Source of the DNA: Owenia fusiformis
Taxonomy: Eukaryota > Annelida > Polychaeta > Sabellida > Oweniidae
DNA length: 64,000 nucleotides
Assembly: GCA_903813345.2 (NCBI GenBank)
Contig: CAIIXF020000002.1
Location: 22,832,455-22,896,454, forward strand
Direction of reading: 5' to 3'
The position numbers and the translations under genes are program-made. Position 1 is the stretch's first letter; the number at the start of each line of letters is the position of its first letter. Shown piece after piece: positions 1 to 15,100 of the stretch. Under the pieces are notes generated by a model. It was not told the origin of the DNA. It did no database searches and saw nothing but the letters and a program-made list of their open reading frames with translations.

Positions 1-102
1 TTTAACAGGATAATTGATGTTTTAAAGAAATTATTCCACTTATGCAAGTTCTACTGTATATATTATATTATTCATTGTATTCCTAATATTTTCTATTTTC
101 AG

Positions 103-197
103 GATAGTGTGATAGTCTACCTATTAAACCCAGACACCAATGAACTTGTGAGCTACAACAATTTAGCACATACACTACCTAGGGAAGGGGTGGGCTG
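103..197 (+). CDS. PDE2A: PDE2A exon w1 (N-terminal region)
   Basis: Acceptor ttctattttcag and donor ctg|gtaagt bound a frame reading [16 protein letters not shown] and ending HTLPREGVG plus two bases of a Trp codon. It matches the region of PDE2A before GAF-A (vertebrate YTYLLDG...HELPQEGK). It is the first exon in the window; earlier exons are missing. Confidence 0.88.
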
Positions 198-3100
198 GTA
201 AGTAAATAATAATATCTCTTTGAAATATTGTCAACAACATATTTTGTGATGTTACTTAGTACAGAAATTTGGGATTATGCAAAAATCTTCCTCCCGACAC
301 AGGCCTCCAGAACTCGGACCTCATTCTCTTTGAAGAAGGAACACAGTGTATGGTGTCTGGAGTCCTGCGTTCGGAGGATGGTGGTACTAAAAGTTATAAA
401 ATTCTAAAATGTTACGCTAAGAACTCCTCATAAACTCCTGGGGAGAGCACTTCTTTTTTTTCTTAAATAGTCTGACATGTAACACCAGTTTGATAGATTT
501 TACGTAATGTGGTTGGACGGTACTGGGGGTACTAAAGCATGATGTTTTCCAACAAAAGCTAAGCCAGTGAAATTGTGAAAAGGAAATTAGATATCTGAAA
601 GTTAATGAAATATTGTTTGAGGGATAAATTCTTGACATGTTTATGACAATTCATGTCGGTAGGACTTGATGAGATGATTATGTTGGACATTTCATCAGAG
701 ACCTTTACCCTCAAAGTTGGCCTAAAATAAAGATGCAACAAACAGAACATTTTCAGAAAATAAAACAGTATTTTTAATGTAAGGGCCATAACCAGGCATG
801 ACGCAGGTGGGGCAGCTGCCTAAAAAATGTTATCAAAAATTACATAACTAGTATGAGCGAATGCAACTTTCGGCTGTCAGCTGGCAGATTAACCTACTAT
901 TTTATGTTCAACTCATTTAAATATGAATAATTTTAAGATTCTGGTTATGCCTTCGAATTAAATGTTTAGGTTTTTTATTTTATATCATTACGTTCCTTTA
1001 TATCCTCTTCAGAGTTTTCTTGTCTGGCACAATTTGCTAGATTGGTGAATGATAATCTGTCCTGTCCAATTCCAAGTGCAATTTTCAAAATTATAACACC
1101 CTCGAGCAATGCAATCTAATTGATACTCAAAATTTGAAAGGTCTGACCTTTTCCAGTAATCTATTATGCCCCATCTGAAACATATTAGAAAAGGACCCCA
1201 TAGGCAGATATCATTTTCATATAAAAATGCCTAGAATGGAATTAGCTAATTTACATCCAGTTCATGTTTTCTTCATTAGTTTGGTCTGATACTGGCTTTC
1301 TGCTTTTGTAATTCAGATATCCTGGCGGCAGCGGAGATGCATGTTAAATACATAGTCTGGCATCACCAGTTGCATCCTTCTTAATCTTAACTCTTTCAAT
1401 ATCACCTTGACGCATCGATCAGTGTAGCATGCTGGCACCAACATTATTTTATATAATGGACAGTGACATCAACCTTGTTCTCTATACTATTGCAGACTGA
1501 AAATTTTAGGCAAAAAGGACCTCAATAAGACCCTATTTCCAAATTTTTTAAAAAGCCAAGAATTACTTTTTTCCACTCAAACTCAGAGAGGGATTTTCTC
1601 CCAATTATTGGCCATTCCCCTTAATAATCTTTAGGTCTACCTATGATATGTAGTTATGTCAGCCTAACAGGTGACAGTTACCTTGCCAATTCTATATTTT
1701 CCAGGCACACAATTGAAAGCAGACAGAGGCAACAGTTGACTCATATAGACAGTTCTGACCCTCTTGCTGGCCTTATACAAACCAAACCCTGCTCATCATC
1801 CAATAGAATAGGTAGGTGCTCACAATAACATGTGGCCTTTACTGTAAGAAGCAAAGCCTCTACATGCGTTCAATGTCCAATAAATTCAATAGATATGAAA
1901 AAATTAAAAACGATACCAACAAGAATGCGATGATGAAATTTTTGAATTGTTAGAAGGGGTTGTTGCAGGATTAAATTTTTCCTTGTTATTTCATGTAAAG
2001 CAGGGAATTTGTGTTGATGTAATTTGAGCTTACCTTTTTGAGACTGAGGTTTTGTTCAAATTATAGACATTTAGGAGGGGAGAAAATAACTCTTTTATTC
2101 CATGAATAAAACTTTCGTGAATTTCAATAAAAAAGTGGAAGGTTGAAAATGTTTGTGCATTGAAGCTTGTCATGAGAAACTTGATGCTATTATATTATGC
2201 TGTATAACCAATTCAACTGTAGAATAAATAGGTAAATTGATTGTTATAATATGATGAATTGCCTTAACTGCCATTTTGTTAAATATGTACATTGTTAGTG
2301 GGGATTGGTCAAAATGATGGGGTATTTTGTCACTTTCTCAACAAGAGAATGGACATCACCCATTTCTCTCTTTAACACTTATCACACTTTCCTGAATACC
2401 AGTTGCACCAGAGTAATTAGTTCAGGGAAACTAAGTTTGATATCTGAAAAAGGTTTCAGATATCTATTCAGTTATTGAAGATTGAAGATTGCTACAAATT
2501 GAAGATTGTAACAAATGATAGGTGGTGACATTTTGCATGTTAATGTTTAAGTTATTCCCTCAACTCTTCTCCTTTAATTGTCACCCCATTCAAGAATAAG
2601 ACACATTTTCTGGATGTCTCAGAACACCTTATATTAAAAATAGCAGTTGAACTTGATATTTACCATTTTCTCATAAGACATTTGACATTTGTTTCATTGC
2701 ATATCATTATTGTACCATAATTGTTATTGCAGTTTTATGCTCTCCCGTGGTGGAAAAAGAAGATGATAAAGTCATTGCTGTGTTACTGGTGAGTCAGAAA
2801 TTATAGCAGGAACAAACTATAACGAAATATAGCCAAAATCATAAAACGCTAGAATAAATTATAGCGTTTTAAGGCTGGTACAGTACAGTAACACATGTAT
2901 ATGTGGAACAACTTTGGTTCCTCAAAATATTGTTTTACAGTGATGTTCCACATTTCAGGTTTTACTGTACTGTATACCATGTATACTTTATTTTTACTAC
3001 ATGTTAAAATCACATTTTTATTTCACATCTCGAACTAACTGATCCATGGAAACTTTCATTAATTTTGTTATTTCATCATTTCATGTCACAAACTCATATT

Positions 3101-6100
3101 TGTAATATGTTGAAATCAATAATAGCAAATTTAAAATCCTAGTAAAAAAACATGTTAAATAGTACCTATTAAATGGACCGGACCTTTTAAAGGTTTTACA
3201 TTTGTTAATTTTGATTCTTTAACAGAGAACTTTGTAAGTTTGAACATGAAATAAATGCCAACTTATTATGAAGCCATGTAGTTCTGCAACTAAATACTGC
3301 AATTCTGATTGGTTGACATATTTCAGTATTTTGATTGGTTAACTAAGGCTAGGTCAAAGGATCTTCTCTCACTCAAAGAGTGTAGATGAACCTCCTGGAA
3401 AGGGTATCAAGAACCACTAAAGAGCTCTAGATATTGGAATATTGTCACTTATGTCGTGATAATAAAATCACTTCACAAGCTTAGCATCATATCTGTGTAA
3501 AAATTCTCAGAGTTTGTTTACATGCATAGTCTCATCACATACTGATTTATGTTTCATAGCTCTTTAGAGTGGTACACTCGGGGCACAATCTCCATTATTC
3601 AATATAAGAAGAAGATCTTTGTAAATTGTATCAGTATTCCGTAGTTTATCTTAGTGAGATTACTGAATGTAATATGAATTAATACATCACACAAAGTAAT
3701 TATTGAAAATCACGAATGTGTCTTTTTCGCAACATGAGCCCACTGACTGGTGTCCTGTGTCTTCCTCCTATTATTGATAATGAAAACAATATTTCAAATA
3801 GTTAATTAGGATCTTAAGGCTCGATCCTATTACATATCATGCCTCACAAAACCCTTGATATTCAATGATAAACCATCTTCAAAATATATCTGGTTGTTCC
3901 GTCTTTTACGCAATTATATTTTTATTTTAAATTTTTCAGTGTAACTGTGATAGGTTAAAAGAGGCCGACCAAAAGCACTTAGAGTTTGTAGAGAAACAGG
4001 TAAGAAAAGAGATAATCACAGAAGTCAATATTGTTGATATGTCTGTGGAGATTGATTTGTTTTTGGATTAAAAGTATTCAGACACATGCAGCCATTTTCA
4101 ACAACAGCACTATAAGTACAGGCCCGTAGCCAGGATTTGCCAAGGGGAGCTCACTTTTTGAAGTTCTAGGGGGGGTTCACTTGTGACAATTTTGGTCCAA
4201 AAATGGCCAAAATCACTTAAAAAGTGCTCAGAATGGTGAAAAACTGCATGATATTGAAAGATTTTTTTGGCCAGGGGGGGTTCGCACGAACCCATCGAAC
4301 CCCCTGTGGCTACGTGCCTGTTGTAATATCATATCGTTTTTAGGGATATGATTTTATGAGACTTAAAAATGGTATCAACTCAAGTGAATGTAATAAATGC
4401 TACGTTCAATACTTAGACTTATTCTATGATTCCCCAAACTCTAATATTTACTTTCTTTTTTTATTGATTTTCCATATTGTTTTTGAAATCATATGCTTAT
4501 ATTATGTATGAAATGACTTAATTTAATTATTAATCATATGGCTTAATTTTTACACTGTTTTACTGAGACACCATTGTGCAAATATTTGATCTGTTTTTGG
4601 CATGCTGGGTAAATTACACGGTGGCCATTTTGCTTTTCGAAGTGTGATTTGTTTCACTTTGTGTGTTTACCTACAAGAAACTGTTGTATCAATTATATCA
4701 TAAACGTGATACAATTTTTTGTTCATTTCAGTTATCCGTGTGCTATAAAAGAATCCAGCGGACTTTATACTCCAGTAGAGGGCGCTCTCAATCCAATAAT
4801 AATACTCTCAATCAACAGGATGATATTCTAGACTTGTGTGGTAAGAAATTCTCTCTCCTTCGTTACTTTACCTTCGATACTATACCCCTCCCTCACTACT
4901 ACAGTCCTCCCTTCCTCGTTACTATGTCCTCTCCCTGCAATGAAATTTTGGATTTTGAGTTTTATACCTTTTTACTAATATTGTCAAGACAATTATATCA
5001 TACAAGAAAACAATCCATTAACAACTCAATATACAAAATTTCATTACAATTTACTGCAGTAAGTCATGTTAATAGGTTTTACATCTCAATAATTCTAAGG
5101 GTAAAGTCACCCCGTTTTTTCTTGTGTTATTTATTTACACATTTACAACTTTCTAGAAATAAGATAGCTATTGTTGTTTATTTGCAATTTAATCTATATT
5201 AAAACGAAAATTTGTCATTGCCATGTAAAAACATTGTCATTTCCCACGCTCAATCGCTACGTTCTACGACAGGTCTGAAGCATCAAGATGCACGATGATA
5301 TTAAAGATGATAGGATAATTTTATGTTGTACCTGAAGGTAAAATGGGTGTAAAAATTATACCTTGCACTACACATGGATAAAGTTTAGTGGTAAAGAGTT
5401 TATCCCATCTTCTGAAAATATACATATCCCTTTGTCCCTCGCTAGGGGGAATATTCATATATCTCTCAGCATAAACGCTATATTCAAAACCTTTTACATA
5501 ACCCTCGTATATTTGCCAGGGTCCATTCTACTATATGTAGTATATATGAGGGTTAATACGGGTTCTTTTACCTAATTCCTTGCTTATTCCTCTCTTTTCT
5601 TATTGTGTTCCAGCTTCCCTGAATGACCAAGATCCATGTCAGCTTCAATTGAAGATACTCAAATATGTAAGTTGTGATTTCTGATATATTTCTTCATTGA
5701 GAAATCTGTTTCTCCATATGTGTATTCTACTTCTATTCCAAATATTTGAAGATAAATTATTTTTAAACAAATATTGGGAAATCCAATTGAGCAGAGCCCT
5801 ACATGTAATAAAAATAATGATTTTTTATATGTTCATAAATGGAGCCATGAGAAATATTTCGAGTCCCTGTTCCTCCTCAATATACAGAAATACTTCCATA
5901 GGGATGAAGACAAGGGATTTTAACACAAGACTTTGTTCTTCATTTTAGATTCAGGAAAGGACAGGAGCAAAATGCAGTTTCTTACTATTGGTACTACAGG
6001 AAACAAGGGAGCTCTACTGTCAGGTAAGGAAATGAAATTACTACTTAATGGCCATTTTATACATCATTCAAATCTAATAAAGCTGAATAAAGAGACAAGA

Positions 6101-9100
6101 TACAATTAGAAAATCCTAAAATAAAAATAAAAATCATTTTTTTGTTTCGACACAACACAAAGCACTGTTGACATATTGTAGCAAACTTTATTTGTAATTG
6201 GCATTTTTGTTTGGCATTTGGCATTGTTGTTTGGCATTTGTTACACTTTTATTTTTGATTTTTATACGATTTGTCATAATTTACCAGACTTTGACCTGTT
6301 GTTATTTCTGCTCTTTTTTGGCATTTGGAATTTTGTTACAAAATTTGTTTGTTACAATCATAATGCTTAGATTAAAAGAAAGTAAAGCCTCAATCACTTT
6401 TGCTCTACAGCGGCTATACAACAGCCATAGCTTCACAAAATTGATGTAGAAATCAACATCATGCTGCTTATCCCTATACTGTATAAGTGGTAATTTTGCC
6501 TAATCATTTAATTTGCCTATTTCCTAATTTTTGCCAGGTTCGGAAAATTAAATGTCGGAAATATTGTCTTGATAATGTTATCCAATGGGAGGTTTCTTGT
6601 CATTAGGAAAATTAAAATTAGGAAAATGATGAAATTTGACCATTCGGAAAATTAACCACTCGGATTAAATACCACTTATACAGTATTCTATGCTGCATAT
6701 TTCTCTAGATTTTGGGAAGCTACAGCCGCCGTATGGTTGCCATAGATCAAATGTGACTGAGGCATTAATCCATGGTTTAGAGGAGTAAGTTGACATGGCG
6801 ATCACATACCTGCATCGTGCAGTAGAAAATTAATTAATTTTGTTTTTATTATTAGGTTGTTGACAACAGAATCTTAGACGAGGAGGTTAGGTTTCAAGTA
6901 AGTGGTTTGAACTTCTCAGACTCATTTTCTAAGAATGAATTAATCAATATTCAGCTGGAATATCTTGAAAGATTATATTCAATTTCTTTCCGTATTGTAC
7001 CCATAAAGAAATGGGTACAATAAGGGGAGAAATCTGAAGAGGGCACGCTAACATCTGAAAAGTATAGATACGAAAGTTAAACGGCCCATTAAGCGTATAT
7101 TATAGTTTAGTCAATAGAGAAATCAGCAAATAGAAATGTCAGTTCACTACCATTATAACATAATACCAAAATACTTCAATGCAATTTTCTCAGAAAAGGT
7201 TCGTATTTTTAAGTTAATTCCTGAGTACATTGTACCTTTTGGATGTACAGTTTGGATTGATATTTCTTAAAAAATCTACCAACAGGCAAACTTTTATAAA
7301 TGCTATAATTATTTTAATCAAAAACTAGTTGAATAATTTTGTATTTCCAGAATGTAAATAACAGTTTTGCCAGTGTACTGGAGACAAGGCGACCAATCAC
7401 ATTAGCTGATGTCACTAAGGTAAGAATTGTGGGTAATATATTCATCTCTGTCTTGTCATGGATCCATCCGATAGCATTACTAATGTATTACTCTAAACAT
7501 AAATGTGAATTCATCTAAATATCTCCAAACACCCTAATCTCAACACCTTGTGAATGTATTTTGATTCAATTTCTCATTCTGCCATAGATTACCCACAATT
7601 AAATCAAAATATGAACACCTCCTTATCCAAATACTTTCGGCTGGTCCCATTGGTGTTTGGATTAAAAAGGTGTTTATGTCACCAGCAGAAGTGTTCTTTG
7701 TCTGTAACAACTGGCATGTGGTGACATTTTGCATGTCAGTGCCTCGTTTTTAATGTATTTGCATTTATATCTAGGAACACAAGGCAGATCTGGTGAAATT
7801 GACAATATGAAACCAGTGAATTCATCTATTTGCATTTGTTTCTAGGAACACAGGGCAGATCAGGTGAAATTAACAATATGAAACCAGTGAATTCATCTAT
7901 TTGTATTTGTTTCTAGGAACACAGGGCAGATCTGGTGAAATTGACAATATGAAACCAGTGAATTCATCTATTTGCATTTGTTTCTAGGAACACAGGGCAG
8001 ATCAGGTGAAATTAACAATATGAAACCAGTGAATTCATCTATTTGTATTTGTTTCTAGGAACACAGGGCAGATCTGGTGAAATTGACAATATGAAACCAG
8101 TGAATTCATCTATTTGTATTTATTTCTAGGAACACAGGGCAGATCTGGTGAAATTGACAATATGAAACCAGTGAATTCATCTATTTGTATTTGTTTCTAG
8201 GAACACAGGGCAGATCTGGTGAAATTGACAATATGAAACCAGTGAATTCATCTATTTGCATTTGTTTCTAGGAACACAGGGCAGATCTGGTGAAATTAAC
8301 AATATGAAACCAGTGAGTATTATTACACATCCCACCTCTCAATTAATTGCCTTAGATTCCTTTGCAATCTAACATATGGTATCCTAACACCCCTCTGGTT
8401 TTTACTGATGACATTAACTTGGACGCGTCCAACTAAGTATAAAACTAGTAAGTACACGTGCTGAGGTCCTCAATATCCCCATACAAGTGCAATCTACGTA
8501 CTACTGTATAGAAATTTTGTCAACCTACAGAAGTTAGGAATATGGACAGCAACAACAACAACCCCATCCTAAAGGATGTTAACCTCAACAACACAGCATT
8601 GTATTATGGTGAACTGGAAGAGGGTCAAATTATAGACTCTGCTTCATTAGGCTTTCTTCAGAACTCCACGACTGACTTTGGAAATTCTGCATATAACATG
8701 CCATCACACACCAACACCAGCGGTTCACTCGACAAACATGCTAAAGAAGTCTTGCTTCAGTCAGACTTCAATCCAGATCTTCATGATCCCAGGCTCGCTA
8801 AAGCCAGTGATTCTAGGCTCTTTCCTCGAGGGAATGAGGTGCAGGACACTTTTAGCAACAAACATCAGAACCCCATGTCTCACATGAGACCAGGTGGAGA
8901 CTGTTTACAGTCCGATAAATTGAACTCTATAGGATTCAATTCTACAAACATTCAGGCTTCTAAAAAGCTACTGAAAAAACAACGCGATTTACAACGCTCC
9001 AAAGAACCCCTAAATGAACCCCAAGTTTATCAACAAACGGGGTCTGGATTAGTGCAAGACATCATCAAGGGGTTAACACCAACATTGGAAATGATCGCCT

Positions 9101-12100
9101 CTAATAAACAACTGGATATTGAGCTCTTAGGTCAACCTGAAAATAGGAACAGATCTTCTCAAAGACGCTCACAACAAAGGAGAAAACGTCATAATTCCCC
9201 GGTTTCTTCACAAGACGATAGCTCGCCCGCACGGACACTTAGCATTAAACGGCATCGTTCTGATCACCCCTCCACTAGTGAAATGGAATCTCCCGACAGA
9301 GACACAACGCGCATGCGCAGTGTTAATAACCCGGAAATGGATTCCGATTCTTCAGCATCAGAAAATGATTATGACTCGAATTCGTGGAAAAACTGCATTA
9401 AATTGATAAAAAATGCATTCCCGGAACACTTTACAGCGAGCCCCGATACCAACACGAACAAGCAAACAGCAAATATTCCATTAGGATTACAATCTTTGGG
9501 CAGGAAGGCATCGTCTTCTGAGAATTCGAATGGATTACCGATCGGACCCTCTGTTCAACAAAATTTCACAGCGATGAACCAAGAAATATACAACAAGAGG
9601 AACACCAACGACGGTAATTTCCTTCTCAGGCCTAAGCGGTCTTTCACTTCTTTGAAAGATGATGAACATTTTTATAAAAAATGCATCTTAAACAACACAA
9701 TCAAAGAATTGGTTCCACCTACAATGAAACTCTCTGAATTGAGTAATTCAACAAATTATAAGCTGCCAGCAAAACATCACAAGCTGTTAGAAGAATCAGC
9801 TAAAGCCCCCCTCAGATATTTATCACACACAGAATGGCTACTAGGGGCAACAGGTAAAATTGTAGCAGAAAAATTCCCTGACAATGAGGATTTGATTAAT
9901 TTGTTGTCTACAGCTTCTACAATGGTCAACAAAGCAACCAGAGATACTGTTTCAAACATTACCAATGTGATTCTAACACAGAGGGATCGTATCAGTTCCA
10001 AATTCAGAAGATCTGATGCGGAATCACTAAGGAATCTCCCAATTGATACGACCTACTTATACCCAGAGCCTCAATTAAAAACAATTTGTGAAGGCTCTGA
10101 TAGATCCAAAACTTCTAAAGCTCTACAGGATCTGGCTTCAAACTGGAAAAAGCCCAAAAACGACAACAACAACTATTCAGCTAAAAACAGCTATAACAGA
10201 AATAATAACAGAGGCAATTATCACAACAACAACAACAGAGGAAATTACAACAATAACAGAGGAAACCACAACAATAGAGGCAATTACAACAATGACAGAG
10301 CCTCTACATCAACTAAAGACAATAACAACAAACAAAAGAAGCGAAAATGACACTCACAGTTTAACTGTAACCCAGCCCTGCCTCCCCCTATTCTCACCTA
10401 CAGCCCAGCTGGGACCAGTGGGAGGCAGAATTCAACAACACAAACACAACTGGGAACTCATTACCAAGGATCAATGGATCTTAAACATAGTAAAACATGG
10501 ATATGCTCCAGAATTAACAGCAACACCACCAATGACAAACCTATTCAACAGGTTCGAATCGGCGTCAAAAAGAAAATCCCAACTTTTTCAAGAAATAGTA
10601 GAAAAATTACTTCAAAAACAAGCAGTGGAACTAGTAAAAAACAACACTATAGGACACTACAGCATAATCTTCTTAAGACAGAAACCAAACGGAGACTACA
10701 GACCTATAATAGACCTGTCTCTCCTCAACAAGTATCTAACTTGTCCAAAATTCAAGATGGAAACAACTGCAAAAATTTCCAATGCTCTTCAAATAGGCGA
10801 GTGGGCTACCTCCATAGACTGTCGGGACGCCTATTTCCATGTACCAATAGCCAAAAACTTCAGGAAATACCTCAGATTTGTGATAAACAATCAAGTGTAT
10901 CAGTTCAAAACACTCCCATTCGGGATGTCAACCAGCCCTTACGTCTTTACAAGGATAACGTTGGCAATTGGGGCATTCCTACATTTCCAAGGAATAACAA
11001 TACACATGTACCTCGACGATTGGCTCATACGAGCCTCATCTGCCCAACAGTGCCTCATATGGACTCAAACAGTAATAACTGTGATGGAAAAATTGGGACT
11101 GATAATCAACTTCGAAAAATCAGAACTTACCCCAACTCAAAACTTCAAATACATAGGCTCACAATACAACCTAGCCTTGGGACTTGTATATCCACCTCAA
11201 GACAGGATCCAAAAGATCCTAGAAATCTCTCATCTATTCATCAACTCTCTACACCAACCAGCGAGACATTGGATGAAACTACTAGGCCTGCTGGCCTCTG
11301 CGGAGAAAAACATACCCTGGGGAAGGCTGCACATGAGACCGATACAACAATGTCTAGCCAATCAAATGTCCCATTTACAATCCCTAGAGACTCCTATTTA
11401 CATAAATCAGGAGGTAATACACACCTTGAAATGGTGGATGGACAAAAACAATCTTTCACAGGGCCAACCATTAGGGATGTTTACCCCAGATCACACAATT
11501 TTCACAGATGCATCAGAGACAATGTGGGGTGCACACATGGACACAGTGGAGATAAATGGATTCTGGTCCCCTACAGAGAGGAACAATCACATAAATTGGC
11601 TGGAACTAGCAACAGTACTGAAAGCTCTACACAAACTAAATCACCTTCTAGTACCCCAAGCAAAAATTCTCTTTTGCCTGGACAACACCACAGCATTGAG
11701 TTACATAAACAAACAAGGCGGGACAAAATCGAAACAGCTTCTGACCCTGAGCCAAGAAATCCTAAATTGGTGCAAGGATCATCAAATCAACATAAAAGCA
11801 AAACACATAGCAGGATCCCTAAACCGACGAGCAGATGCTCTATCTCGGAACAGAATAGTCAACACAGAATGGTCTCTACTCCCACGAATTGTGCAATCAC
11901 TGTGGCAGATATGGGAAACTCCCCACATAGATATGATGGCAACATGTCACAACAACAAATTACCACTGTACGTATCCCCAGTCCCAGACCAAAACAGCTG
12001 GGGAACAGATGCAATGTCAATGTCATGGAACAATCTGAATTTCTACATATTTCCACCAACAAGCATGATGGACAAAGTCTTGACAAAAATGAAAACACAC

Positions 12101-15100
12101 ACCTGCGAAGCCATAATGATAGTTCCAAAATGGCCAAATCAACCTTGGTTCGCTCAGTTACTGGATCTACTAGTAGACCATCCAAGAACTCTACCAACAT
12201 CTCCAAAGCTTCTAAAGATGCCAAACACAAGCATGTTTCATCAAACTCCAGAAATATTTGCTCTTCACGCCTGCAAATTGTCAACGACTCCCTCAAAAAA
12301 CAAGGATTTTCTTCAGAAGTGTCTTCTAGAATATCGGAATCATCCAGAAGGAAATCAACAAATAAACTCTATGATTCCAGGTGGAACACCTTCACTCTTT
12401 GGTGTGAAGAACGGGATACAAATCCATGCCAAACAGATATACCTCTAGTCGCAGAATTCCTTCTCTACCTACACAAGACAAAGAAATTCTCTATTCCAAC
12501 TATAGAAGGCTATAGGACAGCTATCAACACAGTACTAAAAAAGTCTTCAGATATAGACCTCACTGACAATTCACTAATAGGAGATCTTATTAGATCCTTC
12601 AAACTAGAAAATGTTATACCTAAAAACATTATTCCCAAATGGAATTTAGTGTTCGTTCTAAATGCACTAACAAGAGCACCATTTGAACCTATGGCCACAG
12701 CGGAATTAAAGTTCACAACATGGAAAACTCTATTCCTGCTACTCATGGCTTCTGGCAAGAGAAGAAGTGATATTCATGCACTGGACTTCAGACGTCTAAA
12801 ATGGTCAGAAAACAGGGATCAAGTGACTATGTATCCCTTTATAGGTTTTTTGCCTAAATCACTATCAGCTGCGGAAGGAGAATCTCGTTTTCAACCAATC
12901 TCCATAAAAGCTCTTTCCTCTTTCGTGGATAAAGATTCAACTGACAGGAAACTTTGCCCTCTGAGAGCCTTACGCTTTTACCTACAAGCCACAGTCTCTA
13001 GAAGAGGAAACAGGAATAGACTTTTTATTCCATTTAAGCCTGGATACGATGGAGATATACACATTAACACTATCTCATCTTGGGTGAAAAATCTGATCTT
13101 GTATACATACAAAAATTCACAAGAATCAGATTACAGGATCGACTCCATTAAACCCCACGAAACCAGGGCCCTTTCTGCAAGTCTAGCTGTTCAAGCAAAC
13201 TTATCAGTGGCCGCAGTTCTCAAAGCATGCTCATGGGCAAATCACAACACATTTACCAGCTTCTACCTCAGAGATACATCAGTGATTGAGGGAGAACTGC
13301 GGAAATTGGGTCCTATGATGATTGCAGGCACCCTGTACGACATATAACTTCAACATTACAGTAGGGTGAGTTCAAAACCTGTTTTCATCAAACATTCTTA
13401 TTTATTTATTAAAATTAAATTCAGAATGTTTCTACTCATGGTTTGTGGGGCCCTCTGGTTATTACTGAATTCACCCACCACCTTTTGGCTACATTCAGGC
13501 AATTAATTGAGAGGTGGGATGTGTAATAATACTGGGAAAATCCTTTTTAAATTGATTTTCCTGTTTATAAACATACCCACCTCTCAATTACCAAAGTCCC
13601 ACCCAACCTCCCCGCTATTCACTAGGGGGAATAGGGAAATTGAGGACCTCAGCACGTGTACTTACTAGTTTTATACTTAGTTGGACGCGTCCAAGTTAAT
13701 GTCATCAGTAAAAACCAGAGGGGTGTTAGGATACCATATGTTAGATTGCAAAGGAATCTAAGGCAATTAATTGAGAGGTGGGTATGTTTATAAACAGGAA
13801 AATCAATTTAAAAAGGATTTTCCCAATTCATCTATTTGCATTTGTTTCAAGGAACACAGGGCAGATCAGGTGAAATTAACAATATGAAACCAGTGAATTC
13901 ATCTATTTGTATTTGTTTCTAGGAACACAGGGCAGATCTGGTGAAATTGACAATATGAAACCAGTGAATTCATCTATTCGTATTTGTTTCTAGGAACACA
14001 GGGCAGATCTGTTGAAATTGACAATATATGAAACCAGTGAATTCATCTATTTGCATTTGTTTCTAGGAACACAAGGCAGATCTGGTGAAACTGACAATAT
14101 GAAACCAGTAAATTCATCAATTTGCATTCGTTTCTAGGAACACAGGGCAGATCAGGTGAAATTGACAATATGAAACCAGTGAATTCATCTATTTGCATTT
14201 GTTTCTAGGAACACAGGGCAGATCTGGTGAAATTGACAATATGAAACCAGTGAATTCATCTATTTTCATTTGTTTCTAGGAACACAGGGCAGATCTGGTG
14301 AAATTGACAATATGAAACCAGTGAATTCATCTATTTGCATTTGTTTCTAGGAACACAGGGCAGATCTGGTGAAATTGACAATATGAAACCAGTGAATTCA
14401 TCTACATGTATTTGCATTTGTTTCTAGGAACACAGGGCAGATCTGGTGAAATTGACAATATGAAACCAGTGAATTCATCTATTTGCATTTGTTTCTAGGA
14501 ACACAGGGCAGATCTGGTGAAATTGACAATATGAAACCAGTGAATTCATCTATTTGCATTTATATCTAGGAACACAAGGCAGATCTGGTGAAATTGACAA
14601 TATGAAACCAGTGAATTCATCTATTTGCATTTGTTTCTAGGAACACAGGGCAGATCTGGTGAAATTGACAATATGAAACCAGTGAATTCATCTATTTGCA
14701 TTTATTTCTAGGAACACAGGGCAGATCTGGTGAAATTGACAATATGAAACCAGTGAATTCATCTATTTGCATTTGTTTCTAGGAACACAGGGCAGATCTG
14801 GTGAAATTGACAATATGAAACCAGTGAATTCATCTATTTGCATTTATTTCTAGGAACACAGGGCAGATCTGGTGAAATTGACAATATGAAACCAGTGAAT
14901 ACATCTACATGTATTTGCATTTGTTTCTAGGAACACAGGGCAGATTTGGTGAAATTGACAATATGAAACCAGTGAATTCATCTATTTGCATTTATTTCTA
15001 GGAACACAGGGCAGATCTGGTGAAATTGACAATATGAAACCAGTGAATTCATCTATTTGCATTTATATCTAGGAACACAAGGCAGATCTGGTGAAATTGA

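Larger units (their letters stand above)
8316..13824 (+). mobile_element. DIRS-type tyrosine-recombinase retrotransposon, structurally complete
   Basis: A 5,509-bp element with 144-bp inverted terminal repeats that look identical (8331-8474 and 13639-13782), short unequal end extensions, and an internal complementary region (13497-13590) that holds the reverse complement of both ends joined together. It has three long open frames: gag-like, reverse transcriptase/RNase H and tyrosine recombinase. Removing it restores a normal 71-bp unit (CCAGTG joined to AATTCATC), so there is no target-site duplication, as expected for recombinase-mediated insertion. It lies in PDE2A intron 9 in sense orientation. 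Intact frames and matching repeats imply a recent insertion. Confidence 0.95.

Noticed and set aside
4649-5202. Long + frames around exon w5
   Set aside because: Only 4732-4840 fits PDE2A with splice sites; the rest is read-through into AT-rich intron without conserved pattern.
10474-12237. N-terminal 590 codons of a 957-codon open frame in the DIRS element
   Set aside because: They overlap the reverse transcriptase/RNase H frame, are rich in Ser/Thr/Lys without domain pattern, and read as a shadow. Only the C-terminal recombinase part is annotated.
11859-12296. Antisense 145-codon open frame inside the DIRS element
   Set aside because: Shadow of the RT/RNase H frame, no recognisable pattern.
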